Part shown: positions 18,227 through 25,523 of the stretch, in pieces
Position numbering within the stretch: the first letter of the stretch is position 1
Layout: each line of letters starts with the position of its first letter
Source: Arthrobacter sp. YD4
GTDB lineage: Bacteria > Actinomycetota > Actinomycetes > Actinomycetales > Micrococcaceae
DNA: 64,000 bases
Direction of reading: 5' to 3'
Assembly: GCF_030410515.1 (NCBI RefSeq)
Contig: NZ_JAUHHD010000004.1
Coordinates: 248,001 to 312,000, forward strand
The notes under the pieces: model-generated
What the model saw: the letters and a program-made list of their open reading frames with translations, nothing else
What the model was told of the DNA's origin: nothing
The model's database searches: none
Position numbers and translations under genes: made by a program

Positions 18227-19162
18227 TTATTCGCCGGGTTCTTTACGGGCCAGGTAGGCCTCTACGGCGGCGCCGAGGTCGTCCGCGTTGGGCAGCTGGT
18301 CGTTCTCGTCGGCCAGCAGCGAGCGGCGGACCGTACCCTCGGCCTTCTCGTCGTAGCGGGTCTCGAGCCGGGACACCACCTGCTGGACGTCTTCGGAGGC
18401 CTCGATCTGCTCGGCGATCTGGCGGCCGACCTCCCGGCCCGCCTCGCGGAGCCGGTCGGTGGGCAGCATCAGCGCGGTCGCGGCGCCCAAATATTCCAGG
18501 CCGGCGACGGCGGCGTTCGGGTATTCGGCCTCGGCCAGGTAGTGCGGGACGTGGATGACGTAGCCGGCCACGTCCCGGTGCGCGGCCTCGAGGCGCAGCT
18601 CCAGGATGTGGCCGATGGCCGCGGGAACCTCAACGGTGGGCTTCCAGACGGAGATGCCCTCGATCAGGTCCGGGCGGTTGCCGTGGACCGTGACGCCAAC
18701 CGGGCGGGTGTGCGGCACCGGCATCGGGATGGAGTGGATCCAGGCGGTGAGGTTGACGTCAAGTTCCTCCACGATGCCGACGACGGCGCGCGCGAACCGC
18801 TCCCACTGCAGGTCCGGTTCGAACCCGGCGAGGAGGAGGAAGGGTTTGCCCAGCCCGTCGCGCAGCCGGTACAGGGACAGCCGCGGCGCCTGGTAGTCCT
18901 GCAGGTGGTCCTCGACGAAGCTGATCTGCGGGCGGCGGGACCGGTAGTCCATCAGCTGATCGGCGTCGAACTCCGCCACCAGCTCCGCGTCCAGGTTGTC
19001 GACCAGTTCCGTGGTGATCTGCCGGACCACGTGGCCGGCATCGGCGAACCCGGTGAAGCCCATCAGCAGATCAAGGCCCCTCAATTCGGGGCTGTGGAAC
19101 AGCGCGTCGTCACGGACGTACAGCGTTGCCGGATCCAGCAGGGAACCTGTTATCCGTTCCAT
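18227..19162 (-). CDS. PAC2 family protein (proteasome-assembly-chaperone-like)
   Basis: A 311-residue soluble protein of the PAC2/DUF75 family. The N-terminal half has 'LLMGFTGFADAGHVVRQ' and DADQLMDYRSRRPQI, and the centre has 'LLAGFEPDLQWERF' and GIPMPVPHTRP-like sequence. The C-terminal 45 residues form a charged helix. Actinobacterial PAC2 proteins are conserved; a proteasome-linked chaperone role is known only from eukaryotic and archaeal relatives, so the job here is open. The ATG at 19162 has GGAGGAAAGG upstream, which decides against the longer open frame. It is divergent from pepA across a 345-bp gap. Confidence 0.88.
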   Translation of the reverse strand: MERITGSLLDPATLYVRDDALFHSPELRGLDLLMGFTGFADAGHVVRQITTELVDNLDAELVAEFDADQLMDYRSRRPQISFVEDHLQDYQAPRLSLYRLRDGLGKPFLLLAGFEPDLQWERFARAVVGIVEELDVNLTAWIHSIPMPVPHTRPVGVTVHGNRPDLIEGISVWKPTVEVPAAIGHILELRLEAAHRDVAGYVIHVPHYLAEAEYPNAAVAGLEYLGAATALMLPTDRLREAGREVGRQIAEQIEASEDVQQVVSRLETRYDEKAEGTVRRSLLADENDQLPNADDLGAAVEAYLARKEPGE

Positions 19163-19507
19163 CACGTATTCCTTTCCTCCATGCGGCCCAAGCGGGGCCG
19201 TCTGCCGGGCCCAGCGGGCGCCCGGCGGGGCTGCGGTACCTTGGGCGGAGGGCCCGCGTCGCCGCGGCATTTGTCCTTTGTCAGGTCCAACGCCCCGGCC
19301 GCCGGGCTAATTCCTGCCCCCACTGTGGGCCACGTCTCAGAAAATGCGGTTCCGGCCGCTGCAAGAGACTACGATCGAAGCTGGCCTGAGGGCCGGCCCG
19401 GGTGATGCCGGCGGGACGTACGTCGTTCCCGGTGGCCCGGGTCCCATGGCAGGGCGCCAAACATGCAGTCCCTGCTTACGAAGCACAGAGAATTGAGGAC
19501 TGTCCTG
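19163..19507. other. 345-bp divergent intergenic region between the PAC2 gene and pepA
   Basis: No credible gene is present. It holds the PAC2 ribosome site next to 19163, a GC-rich centre with repeated GGGCC/GGCCC tracts, and on the plus strand TACGAT at 19370-19375, a possible -10 for pepA. I see no riboswitch-like fold or long inverted repeat. Confidence 0.5.
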
Positions 19508-21142
19508 GTGGTCAAGAATACCGAAGTCAAACTGAGCGCCGTCGCCGGAGACGTGAAGAAGTCCCCCTCCGATGCCCTCGTCGTGGGCGTCGGACAGGGC
19601 ACCGACGGCCCCGTCCTGCTGGAGAACCCGTTGACCGCCAAGGCCGCCGAGGCCCTCGCCGACTCACTGGCCGCCCTCGGCGTCACCGGTGCCGCCGACC
19701 AGGCACACCGCCTGCCCGGCCTGCCCGAGGCCGGAGCCCCGGTCCTGGTCCTCGCCGGCGTCGGCAAGGTCACGCCCGGCACCGCCCTGGGCGAGGAGGC
19801 CCTGCGCCGCGCCGCCGGCTCGGCCATCCGGCAGCTGGCCGGCCTGGGCACCGTGACCCTGGCCCTGCCCGCCCCGGACGCCGCCGCCGTCGCCGCGATC
19901 GCCGAGGGTGCGGCCATGGGTGCCTACGCCTACACCGAACACCGCTCCTCCAAGGACGGGCTCAAGGAGCCGGTCCGCAACGTGCGCATCCTCACCGACC
20001 TGGCCGCCACCAAGGGCCTCCTGCAGCCGGCCCTGGACCGCGCCGCGCTGATCGGCAAGGCCGTCAACGCCACCCGCACCCTGGTCAACCAGCCGCCGAG
20101 CCACCTCTACCCGGAGACCTTCGCCGAGGCCGCCAAGGACCTGGCCAAGGGCCTGCCGGTCAAGGTGACCGTCTGGGACGAGAAGCGCCTCGAAAAGGAC
20201 GGCTTCGGCGGCATCCTGGGTGTCGGCAAGGGCTCCACCCGCCAGCCGCGCCTGGTCAAGGTCGAGTACGCGCCGGCCAAGGCCACCGCCAAGGTTGCCC
20301 TGGTGGGCAAGGGCATCACGTTCGACACCGGCGGCATCTCGCTCAAGCCGCACCTGGGCATGGGTGAGATGAAGTCGGACATGGCGGGCGCCGCCGTCGT
20401 CCTTAACACCGTCCTGGCCCTGGCCGAGATGGGCCTGCCGGTCAAGGCCACCGCCTGGCTCTGCATCGCCGAGAACATGCCCTCCGGTGCGGCCCAGCGC
20501 CCCGCCGACGTCCTCACCATCTTCGGCGGCAAGACCGTCGAGGTGCTGAACACCGACGCCGAGGGCCGCCTGGTCATGGCGGACGGCATCGTCGCGGCCA
20601 GCGAGGAGCACCCGGACGTCATCATCGACGTCGCCACCCTCACCGGTGCGCAGCTGATCGCCCTGGGCAACCGCACCGCCGGCGTCATGGGCTCCGAGTC
20701 CGTCACCGGCGCCCTGAAGGCCGCCGCGGACCGCGCCGGCGAGCTGGTCTGGCCGATGCCACTGCCCGAGGAACTGCGCCCCAGCCTGGACTCCCAGGTG
20801 GCGGACATCGCCAACATCGGCGAACGCCACGGCGGCATGATGACCGCCGCCGTGTTCCTGAAGGAATTCGTCGGCAAGGGCAAGGACGGGGAACAGATCC
20901 CCTGGGCCCACATCGACATCGCCGGCCCGTCCTTCAACAACGGCAGCCCGTACGGCTACAACCACAAGCAGGGCACCGGCTGCACCGTCCGCACCCTGGT
21001 GGCCTCCGTCGAGGACGGCCGCGCCGCCCAGGAAGCCCGCTTCCGCGGGCCTGTGGCCGGGGCTGATACCCCGGCCACAGGCCCGCGTGAGACTGGACAC
21101 AAGCGCTCCACAAACGCCACGGCAAGGTGGAGCATGGATTAG
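19508..21142 (+). CDS. pepA: Leucyl aminopeptidase (M17), with C-terminal extension
   Basis: A 544-residue M17 aminopeptidase that removes N-terminal residues from peptides using two metal ions. The N-terminal macro-like domain covers about 1-190. The catalytic domain holds VGKGITFDTGGISLK (metal Lys and Asp), 'MKSDMAGAAVVL' and the family signature NTDAEGRLVMAD (about 350-362) followed by DVATLTGAQ. The GTG at 19508 follows TTGAGGAC; the in-frame ATG at 19463 is the alternative. The catalytic domain normally ends at about 'GTGCTVRTLVASVED' (residue 500), but this frame runs on for some 40 residues of R/T/G/A-rich sequence over a perfect 19-bp inverted repeat. Either the stop was lost or there is a frame error near the end. 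Confidence 0.92.
   Translation: MVKNTEVKLSAVAGDVKKSPSDALVVGVGQGTDGPVLLENPLTAKAAEALADSLAALGVTGAADQAHRLPGLPEAGAPVLVLAGVGKVTPGTALGEEALRRAAGSAIRQLAGLGTVTLALPAPDAAAVAAIAEGAAMGAYAYTEHRSSKDGLKEPVRNVRILTDLAATKGLLQPALDRAALIGKAVNATRTLVNQPPSHLYPETFAEAAKDLAKGLPVKVTVWDEKRLEKDGFGGILGVGKGSTRQPRLVKVEYAPAKATAKVALVGKGITFDTGGISLKPHLGMGEMKSDMAGAAVVLNTVLALAEMGLPVKATAWLCIAENMPSGAAQRPADVLTIFGGKTVEVLNTDAEGRLVMADGIVAASEEHPDVIIDVATLTGAQLIALGNRTAGVMGSESVTGALKAAADRAGELVWPMPLPEELRPSLDSQVADIANIGERHGGMMTAAVFLKEFVGKGKDGEQIPWAHIDIAGPSFNNGSPYGYNHKQGTGCTVRTLVASVEDGRAAQEARFRGPVAGADTPATGPRETGHKRSTNATARWSMD
21044..21087 (+). repeat. Perfect 19-bp stem-loop inside the 3' end of pepA
   Basis: CGCGGGCCTGTGGCCGGGG at 21044-21062 is followed by the 6-nt loop CTGATA and the exact complement at 21069-21087. 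The loop contains a TGA in another frame. It looks like a terminator or processing hairpin, but lies inside the reading frame and lacks a U-tract. Confidence 0.85.
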
Positions 21143-21299
21143 TGGTTCGCTAAGGTGAACCGTAGTTTCAAAGCATTCAGCTTCATGGAAGCAATTCCAC
21201 ACGAAAGGGAAGCCGCCTGCTGGCATAATCACGGCAGACAGATTCCAAGACCAGATGATGCGTACTCTCGCGTCATCGTTCACGCGAGGGAGCGTTTTA

Positions 21300-22685
21300 G
21301 TGGCCGATCAGGCAACTGCGCAAGAATTCGACATCCTGGTACTCGGCGGCGGCAGCGGCGGCTACGCCACCGCCCTCCGCGCCGTCCAGCTCGGCCTCAC
21401 CGTCGGCCTCATCGAAAAGGGCAAGCTCGGCGGCACCTGCCTGCACAACGGCTGCATCCCCACCAAGGCCCTGCTGCACTCCGCCGAACTGGCCGACCAC
21501 GCCCGTGACTCCGCCAAGTACGGCGTCAACGTGAGCCTGGACAGCATCGACATCTCCACGGTCAACTCGTACAAGGACGGCATCATCGCCGGCAAGTACA
21601 AGGGCCTCCAGGGTCTGATCAAGTCCAAGAAGGCCATCACGGTCATCGAGGGCGAGGGCAAGCTCCAGGGCACCGACACCGTCGTGGTCAACGGCACCGC
21701 GTACAAGGGCAAGAACATCGTCCTGGCCACCGGCTCCTACTCCCGCACCCTGCCGGGCCTCGAGATCGGCGGCAAGGTCATCACCTCGGACGAGGCGCTG
21801 ACCATGGACTTCATCCCGAAGAGCGCCATCATCCTCGGCGGCGGCGTCATCGGCGTCGAGTTCGCCTCGGTCTGGAAGTCCTTCGGCGTCGACGTCACCA
21901 TCATCGAGGGCCTGCCCTCCCTCGTCCCGAACGAGGACGCCACGATCGTCAAGAACTTCGAGCGCGCCTTCAAGAAGCGCGGCATCAAGTTCTCCACCGG
22001 CACCTTTTTCCAGGGCGTCGAGCAGAACAACGACGGCGTCAAGGTCACCCTGGTGGACGGCAAGACCTTCGAAGCCGACCTCATGCTCGTGGCCGTCGGC
22101 CGCGGCCCGGTCACCGCCAACCTCGGCTACGAAGAGGCAGGCCTGACCATCGACCGCGGCTTTGTGATCACCAACGAGCGCCTGCACACCGGCGTCGGCA
22201 ACATCTACGCCGTCGGCGACATCGTCCCCGGAGTCCAGCTGGCCCACCGCGGTTACCAGCAGGGCATCTTCGTCGCCGAGGAAATCGCCGGCCTCAAGCC
22301 GGTTGTCGTCGAAGACGTCAACATCCCCAAGGTCACCTACTCCGAGCCGGAGATCGCGACCGTCGGCTACACCGAGAAGGCTGCCAAGGCCAAGTTCGGC
22401 GATGACCAGATCGAGACCCAGGAATACAACCTGGCCGGCAACGGCAAGAGCTCCATCCTGGGCACCTCCGGCCTGGTCAAGCTGGTCCGCCAGAAGGACG
22501 GCCCCGTCGTCGGCGTCCACATGATCGGCTCCCGCATGGGCGAGCAGATCGGCGAGGCGCAGCTGATCGTGAACTGGGAAGCCTACCCGGAGGACGTGGC
22601 CCAGCTGGTGCACGCCCACCCGACCCAGAACGAGGCCCTGGGCGAGGCCCACCTGGCCCTCGCCGGCAAGCCGCTGCACGGCTAA
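21300..22685 (+). CDS. lpdA: Dihydrolipoyl dehydrogenase (E3)
   Basis: A 461-residue flavoprotein disulfide reductase that reoxidises dihydrolipoyl groups of 2-oxo-acid dehydrogenases, passing electrons via FAD to NAD+. It has the FAD dinucleotide fold LVLGGGSGGYATALRA (about 10-25) and the redox-active pair Cys47/Cys52 in GGTCLHNGCIPTK. The NAD fold is ILGGGVIGVEFASVW (about 180-195), and the second FAD motif NIYAVGDIVPGVQLAHRG is at about 300. The catalytic dyad is His440/Glu445 in HPTQNE. The GTG at 21300 has GAGGGAG upstream. It lies directly before the E2 gene, its substrate partner, and a short distance from lipB/lipA. Confidence 0.95.
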   Translation: MADQATAQEFDILVLGGGSGGYATALRAVQLGLTVGLIEKGKLGGTCLHNGCIPTKALLHSAELADHARDSAKYGVNVSLDSIDISTVNSYKDGIIAGKYKGLQGLIKSKKAITVIEGEGKLQGTDTVVVNGTAYKGKNIVLATGSYSRTLPGLEIGGKVITSDEALTMDFIPKSAIILGGGVIGVEFASVWKSFGVDVTIIEGLPSLVPNEDATIVKNFERAFKKRGIKFSTGTFFQGVEQNNDGVKVTLVDGKTFEADLMLVAVGRGPVTANLGYEEAGLTIDRGFVITNERLHTGVGNIYAVGDIVPGVQLAHRGYQQGIFVAEEIAGLKPVVVEDVNIPKVTYSEPEIATVGYTEKAAKAKFGDDQIETQEYNLAGNGKSSILGTSGLVKLVRQKDGPVVGVHMIGSRMGEQIGEAQLIVNWEAYPEDVAQLVHAHPTQNEALGEAHLALAGKPLHG

Positions 22686-22717
22686 CAGCCCCCTCCGCAG
22701 CACCGCAACACCACCGC

Positions 22718-22756
22718 GCTTAGTGCACCCGGCCCGAAAATCCGGGTGCACTAAGC
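22718..22756 (+). repeat. Perfect 15-bp inverted repeat between lpdA and the E2 gene
   Basis: GCTTAGTGCACCCGG pairs with CCGGGTGCACTAAGC around the 9-nt loop CCCGAAAAT. There is no U-tract. It could be a weak terminator, an mRNA-stability hairpin or a repressor dyad; it lies 55 bp before the E2 start. Confidence 0.75.
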
Positions 22757-22811
22757 TCGAACCAGGCAGCAATCATCCGCACTAAAGATCAATAAGGAGA
22801 ACGGGGACGAC

Positions 22812-24521
22812 ATGTCTGAATCCGTTAACTTGCCCGCCCTCGGTGAGAGCGTCACCGAAGGAACCGTCACCCGCTGGCTCAAGCAGGTAGGTGACCGGGT
22901 AGAGGTGGACGAGCCCCTGCTCGAAGTCTCCACCGACAAAGTAGACACCGAGATCCCCTCTCCGATCGCCGGCGTGATCGAGGAAATCCTCGTGGCCGAA
23001 GACGAGACCGCCGAGGTCGGCGCCCCGCTGGTGCGCATCGGCGACGGCTCCGGCTCCGCTGACGCCGCCCCGGCCGCTCCCGCGGAAGCCGCCCCGGCCG
23101 AGGAAGCCCCCGCCGAGACCCCGTCCGGTACCGAGGCTCCGGCCCCCGAGGACGAAACCCCGGCCGCTGCCGAGGCCCCGGCCGCCGCTCCCGCCGGCGA
23201 AGGCCACGAGGTCACCCTCCCGGCCTTGGGCGAGAGCGTCACCGAAGGCACCGTCACCCGCTGGCTCAAGAGCGTCGGCGACTCGGTCGAGGTCGACGAG
23301 CCGCTGCTCGAGGTCTCCACCGACAAGGTCGACACAGAGATCCCCTCCCCCGTTGCCGGCACCCTGCAGGAAATCCGCGTCGCGGAGGACGAGACCGCCG
23401 AGGTCGGCTCCGTCCTGGCCGTCATCGGCTCCGGCGCCGCTGCCCCTGCCGCCGCTCCGGCACCCGAGGCCCCGAAGCAGGAGGCACCGAAGCAGGAAGC
23501 ACCGAAGCAGGAGGCCCCGAAGGCTCCCGCCCCGGCCGCCGCCCCGGCTCCCGCCGCCCCCGCCAAGCAGGAGGCGCCCGCAGCCTCCTCGAGCGAGTCC
23601 GGCTACGTCACTCCCCTGGTCCGCAAGCTGGCCAACCAGCACGGCGTCGAGATCTCCTCGCTGACCGGCACCGGCGTCGGCGGCCGCATCCGCAAGCAGG
23701 ACGTCCTGGCCGCCGCCGAGGCGAAGGCCGCCCCGGCCGCCGCCGCCCCGACTGCCGCGAAGGCCCCGTCCGCGGCCCCCACCGCCGAGGCTTCCTCGCT
23801 GCGCGGCACCGTCCAGAAGGCCCCGCGCATCCGCCAGGTCATCGCCCGCCGCATGCGCGAATCCCTGGACGTCTCCACCCAGCTGACCCAGGTGCACGAG
23901 GTCGACATGACCAAGGTCGCCAAGCTGCGTGCCCGCGCCAAGAACTCGTTCCAGGCGCAGAACGGCTCCAAGCTGACCTTCCTGCCCTTCATCGCCAAGG
24001 CCGTCGCCGAGGCCCTGAAGCAGCACCCGAAGCTGAACGCGTCCTACGACGAGGACAAGCAGGAGATCACCTATCACAACGCCGAGCACCTGGCGATCGC
24101 GGTGGACACCGACAAGGGCCTGCTGGTTCCGGTCATCTCCGACGCCGGCAACCTGAACCTCGCCGGTCTCTCCGGCAAGATCGCCGACGTCGCCGACCGC
24201 ACCCGCAACGGCAAGATCGGCCCGGATGAGCTCTCCGGTGGAACCTTCAGCATCACCAACATCGGTTCCGTGGGCGCCCTCTTCGACACCCCGATCATCA
24301 ACCAGCCTCAGGTCGCCATCCTGGGCACCGGTGCGATCGTCAAGCGCGCCGTGGTGGTCTCGGACGAGAACGGCGATGACTCCATCGCGATCCGCTCGAT
24401 GATGTACCTCTCGCTGACCTACGACCACCGCCTGGTGGACGGCGCGGATGCGGGACGCTTCCTGCAGACGCTGAAGGCACGCCTCGAGGAAGGCGCCTTC
24501 GAGGCCGACCTGGGCCTCTAG
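22812..24521 (+). CDS. sucB: Dihydrolipoamide acyltransferase E2 with two lipoyl domains
   Basis: A 569-residue E2 core of a 2-oxo-acid dehydrogenase. Two biotinyl/lipoyl domains (about 1-77 and 132-207) each carry STDKVDTE, with lipoyl lysines 43 and 172. Long Ala/Pro linkers follow. The E3-binding domain is '[15 protein letters not shown]' through [11 protein letters not shown] (about 270-305). The catalytic domain (about 335-569) ends in the active site [18 protein letters not shown] with His539 and Asp543. The annotation convention is sucB, but in actinobacteria the same protein (DlaT in M. tuberculosis) can serve pyruvate dehydrogenase, and 2-oxoglutarate dehydrogenase has its own fused E1/E2. 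ATG 22812 is preceded by AAGGAGAACGGGG. It is downstream of lpdA. Confidence 0.93.
   Translation: MSESVNLPALGESVTEGTVTRWLKQVGDRVEVDEPLLEVSTDKVDTEIPSPIAGVIEEILVAEDETAEVGAPLVRIGDGSGSADAAPAAPAEAAPAEEAPAETPSGTEAPAPEDETPAAAEAPAAAPAGEGHEVTLPALGESVTEGTVTRWLKSVGDSVEVDEPLLEVSTDKVDTEIPSPVAGTLQEIRVAEDETAEVGSVLAVIGSGAAAPAAAPAPEAPKQEAPKQEAPKQEAPKAPAPAAAPAPAAPAKQEAPAASSSESGYVTPLVRKLANQHGVEISSLTGTGVGGRIRKQDVLAAAEAKAAPAAAAPTAAKAPSAAPTAEASSLRGTVQKAPRIRQVIARRMRESLDVSTQLTQVHEVDMTKVAKLRARAKNSFQAQNGSKLTFLPFIAKAVAEALKQHPKLNASYDEDKQEITYHNAEHLAIAVDTDKGLLVPVISDAGNLNLAGLSGKIADVADRTRNGKIGPDELSGGTFSITNIGSVGALFDTPIINQPQVAILGTGAIVKRAVVVSDENGDDSIAIRSMMYLSLTYDHRLVDGADAGRFLQTLKARLEEGAFEADLGL
23466..23522 (+). repeat. Four tandem 15-bp units in the E2 linker
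   Basis: Variants of GAGGCACCGAAGCAG, encoding E-A-P-K-Q, repeat at 23466, 23481, 23496 and 23511 (the last partial). They form part of the flexible linker after the second lipoyl domain. Such units can change copy number. Confidence 0.8.
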
Positions 24522-24560
24522 CGGCAGGCGGTCCCCGGTTCCGGGGGCCACACAGCGCAA

Positions 24561-24621
24561 ACGGCGACGGCGGTGCGGACCACGGTGGGAAACTACCGGC
24601 GGACCGCGCCGCCGTCGCCGT
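24561..24621 (+). terminator. Long stem-loop after the E2 gene
   Basis: ACGGCGACGGCGG (24561-24573) pairs with CCGCCGTCGCCGT (24609-24621), and GCGG/CCGC extends the stem inward past one mismatch. A smaller GGTCCCCGG/CCGGGGGCC hairpin precedes it at about 24532-24552. It is a likely transcription stop, although the U-run is weak. Confidence 0.55.
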
Positions 24622-24623
24622 CT

Positions 24624-24640
24624 TACTACGGACCGTAGAA
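24624..24640. promoter_or_regulatory. BlaI-type operator 4, upstream of the 87-aa membrane protein
   Basis: TACTACGGACCGTAGAA has the same 17-bp layout as the three cydA/blaI operators: CTAC, 5 nt, GTAGAA. Its inner CTACGG-A-CCGTAG is a perfect dyad. It covers the expected -35 position of the promoter that follows. Confidence 0.55.
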
Positions 24641-24649
24641 TTCTCTGGT

Positions 24650-24655
24650 TAGACT
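24650..24655 (+). promoter_or_regulatory. Candidate -10 hexamer of the 87-aa membrane protein
   Basis: TAGACT ends 6 nt before the ATG at 24662, as for a leaderless transcript. The -35 position falls inside BlaI-type operator 4. Confidence 0.5.
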
Positions 24656-24661
24656 GAAGCC

Positions 24662-24925
24662 ATGAAAATTTTGTTCGACATCCTGGTCTTCCTCCACATC
24701 ATCGGCGCCACCATGATCGTCGGCATCTGGATCGGCCAGATGAAGAAGCCCACCGTCCACCCGCGCCAGTTCGACGGCGCCGTGCTGCAGCTGATCACCG
24801 GCATCGCCATGATGGGCCTGATCCCGGCCCTGGACATGGACGTCAACTACGCCAAGCTGGGCATCAAGTTCGTCGTGGCGCTCGTGGTCGCGGTCCTGGC
24901 CTTCATCGGCCGCCGCCGTCGTTAA
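24662..24925 (+). CDS. Small membrane protein, unknown function
   Basis: An 87-residue protein with three hydrophobic segments: about 3-24 (ILFDILVFLHIIGATMIVGI), 41-58 and 68-82. It ends in a basic RRRR tail that should be cytoplasmic. A histidine (His12) and Gly/Thr lie within the first helix, the kind of pattern seen in small heme- or metal-handling membrane proteins such as DUF2269- or CopD-like families. I do not recognise a specific family. There is no Shine-Dalgarno; the ATG is 6 nt after TAGACT. A BlaI-type dyad overlaps the promoter, so it may be co-regulated with cydA. OsmC follows 66 bp downstream. Confidence 0.75.
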   Translation: MKILFDILVFLHIIGATMIVGIWIGQMKKPTVHPRQFDGAVLQLITGIAMMGLIPALDMDVNYAKLGIKFVVALVVAVLAFIGRRRR

Positions 24926-24991
24926 CCCTAGGATGGAGAGCGGCAGGGTCCGGACGCCGGACTCCTGGATCAACGACGCTGAGGAGTGGAT

Positions 24992-25420
24992 ATGGCAACG
25001 ACACGCACCGCACACACTGTATGGAACGGCGACCTGATGACCGGGGCAGGGAACACCAGCCTGGACAGCTCCGGGCTCGGCACCTTCGATGTCACCTGGA
25101 AGGCCCGCGCCGAGTCCGCCGAAGGCAAGACCAGCCCCGAGGAACTGATCGCCGCCGCGCACTCCGCCTGCTTCTCGATGGCCTTCAGCCACGCCCTCGC
25201 GCAGGCCGGCCACACCCCGGACGAGGTCAACACCAAGGCCGATGTCACGTTCGAGCCGGGCACCGGCATCACCGGCAGCCACCTCACCCTGAACGCCAAG
25301 GTCCCGGGTCTCTCCCAGGAGGACTTCCAGCGCATCGCCGAGGAAGCCAAGACCGGCTGCCCCGTCTCCGCCGCGCTGACCGGGATCACCATCACCCTCG
25401 ACGCCACCCTGGCCGCGTAG
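24992..25420 (+). CDS. OsmC family peroxiredoxin
   Basis: A 142-residue OsmC/Ohr-superfamily thiol peroxidase that reduces organic hydroperoxides. The two catalytic cysteines are in 'AAAHSACFSMAFSHALAQAG' (Cys about 56) and 'AKTGCPVSAAL' (Cys about 125), the usual 60-70 residue spacing. The N-terminal half has TRTAHTVWNGDLMTGAG and the 'KTSPEELIAAAHS' helix. The OsmC subtype fits better than Ohr because of 'VTWKARAES'. ATG 24992 is placed by GAGGAG 6 nt upstream; the GTG at 24986 is less likely. It is followed by a strong terminator. Confidence 0.93.
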   Translation: MATTRTAHTVWNGDLMTGAGNTSLDSSGLGTFDVTWKARAESAEGKTSPEELIAAAHSACFSMAFSHALAQAGHTPDEVNTKADVTFEPGTGITGSHLTLNAKVPGLSQEDFQRIAEEAKTGCPVSAALTGITITLDATLAA

Positions 25421-25436
25421 CCGGCAACGCCGACAC

Positions 25437-25476
25437 AAAGGCCCCCGCCCTCCGGATTCCCGGGGCGGGGGCCTTT
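25437..25476 (+). terminator. Strong intrinsic terminator between osmC and the tricorn-like gene
   Basis: AAAGGCCCCCGCCC pairs with GGGCGGGGGCCTTT around a 12-nt loop, followed by TCC. It can stop both converging genes, since the stem begins with A-rich and ends with T-rich sequence. Confidence 0.88.
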
Positions 25477-25523
25477 TCCGTGCTCGCGGGCGGCTGGCCT
25501 CTGCGGGGTCCGTCCCGCGCGCG

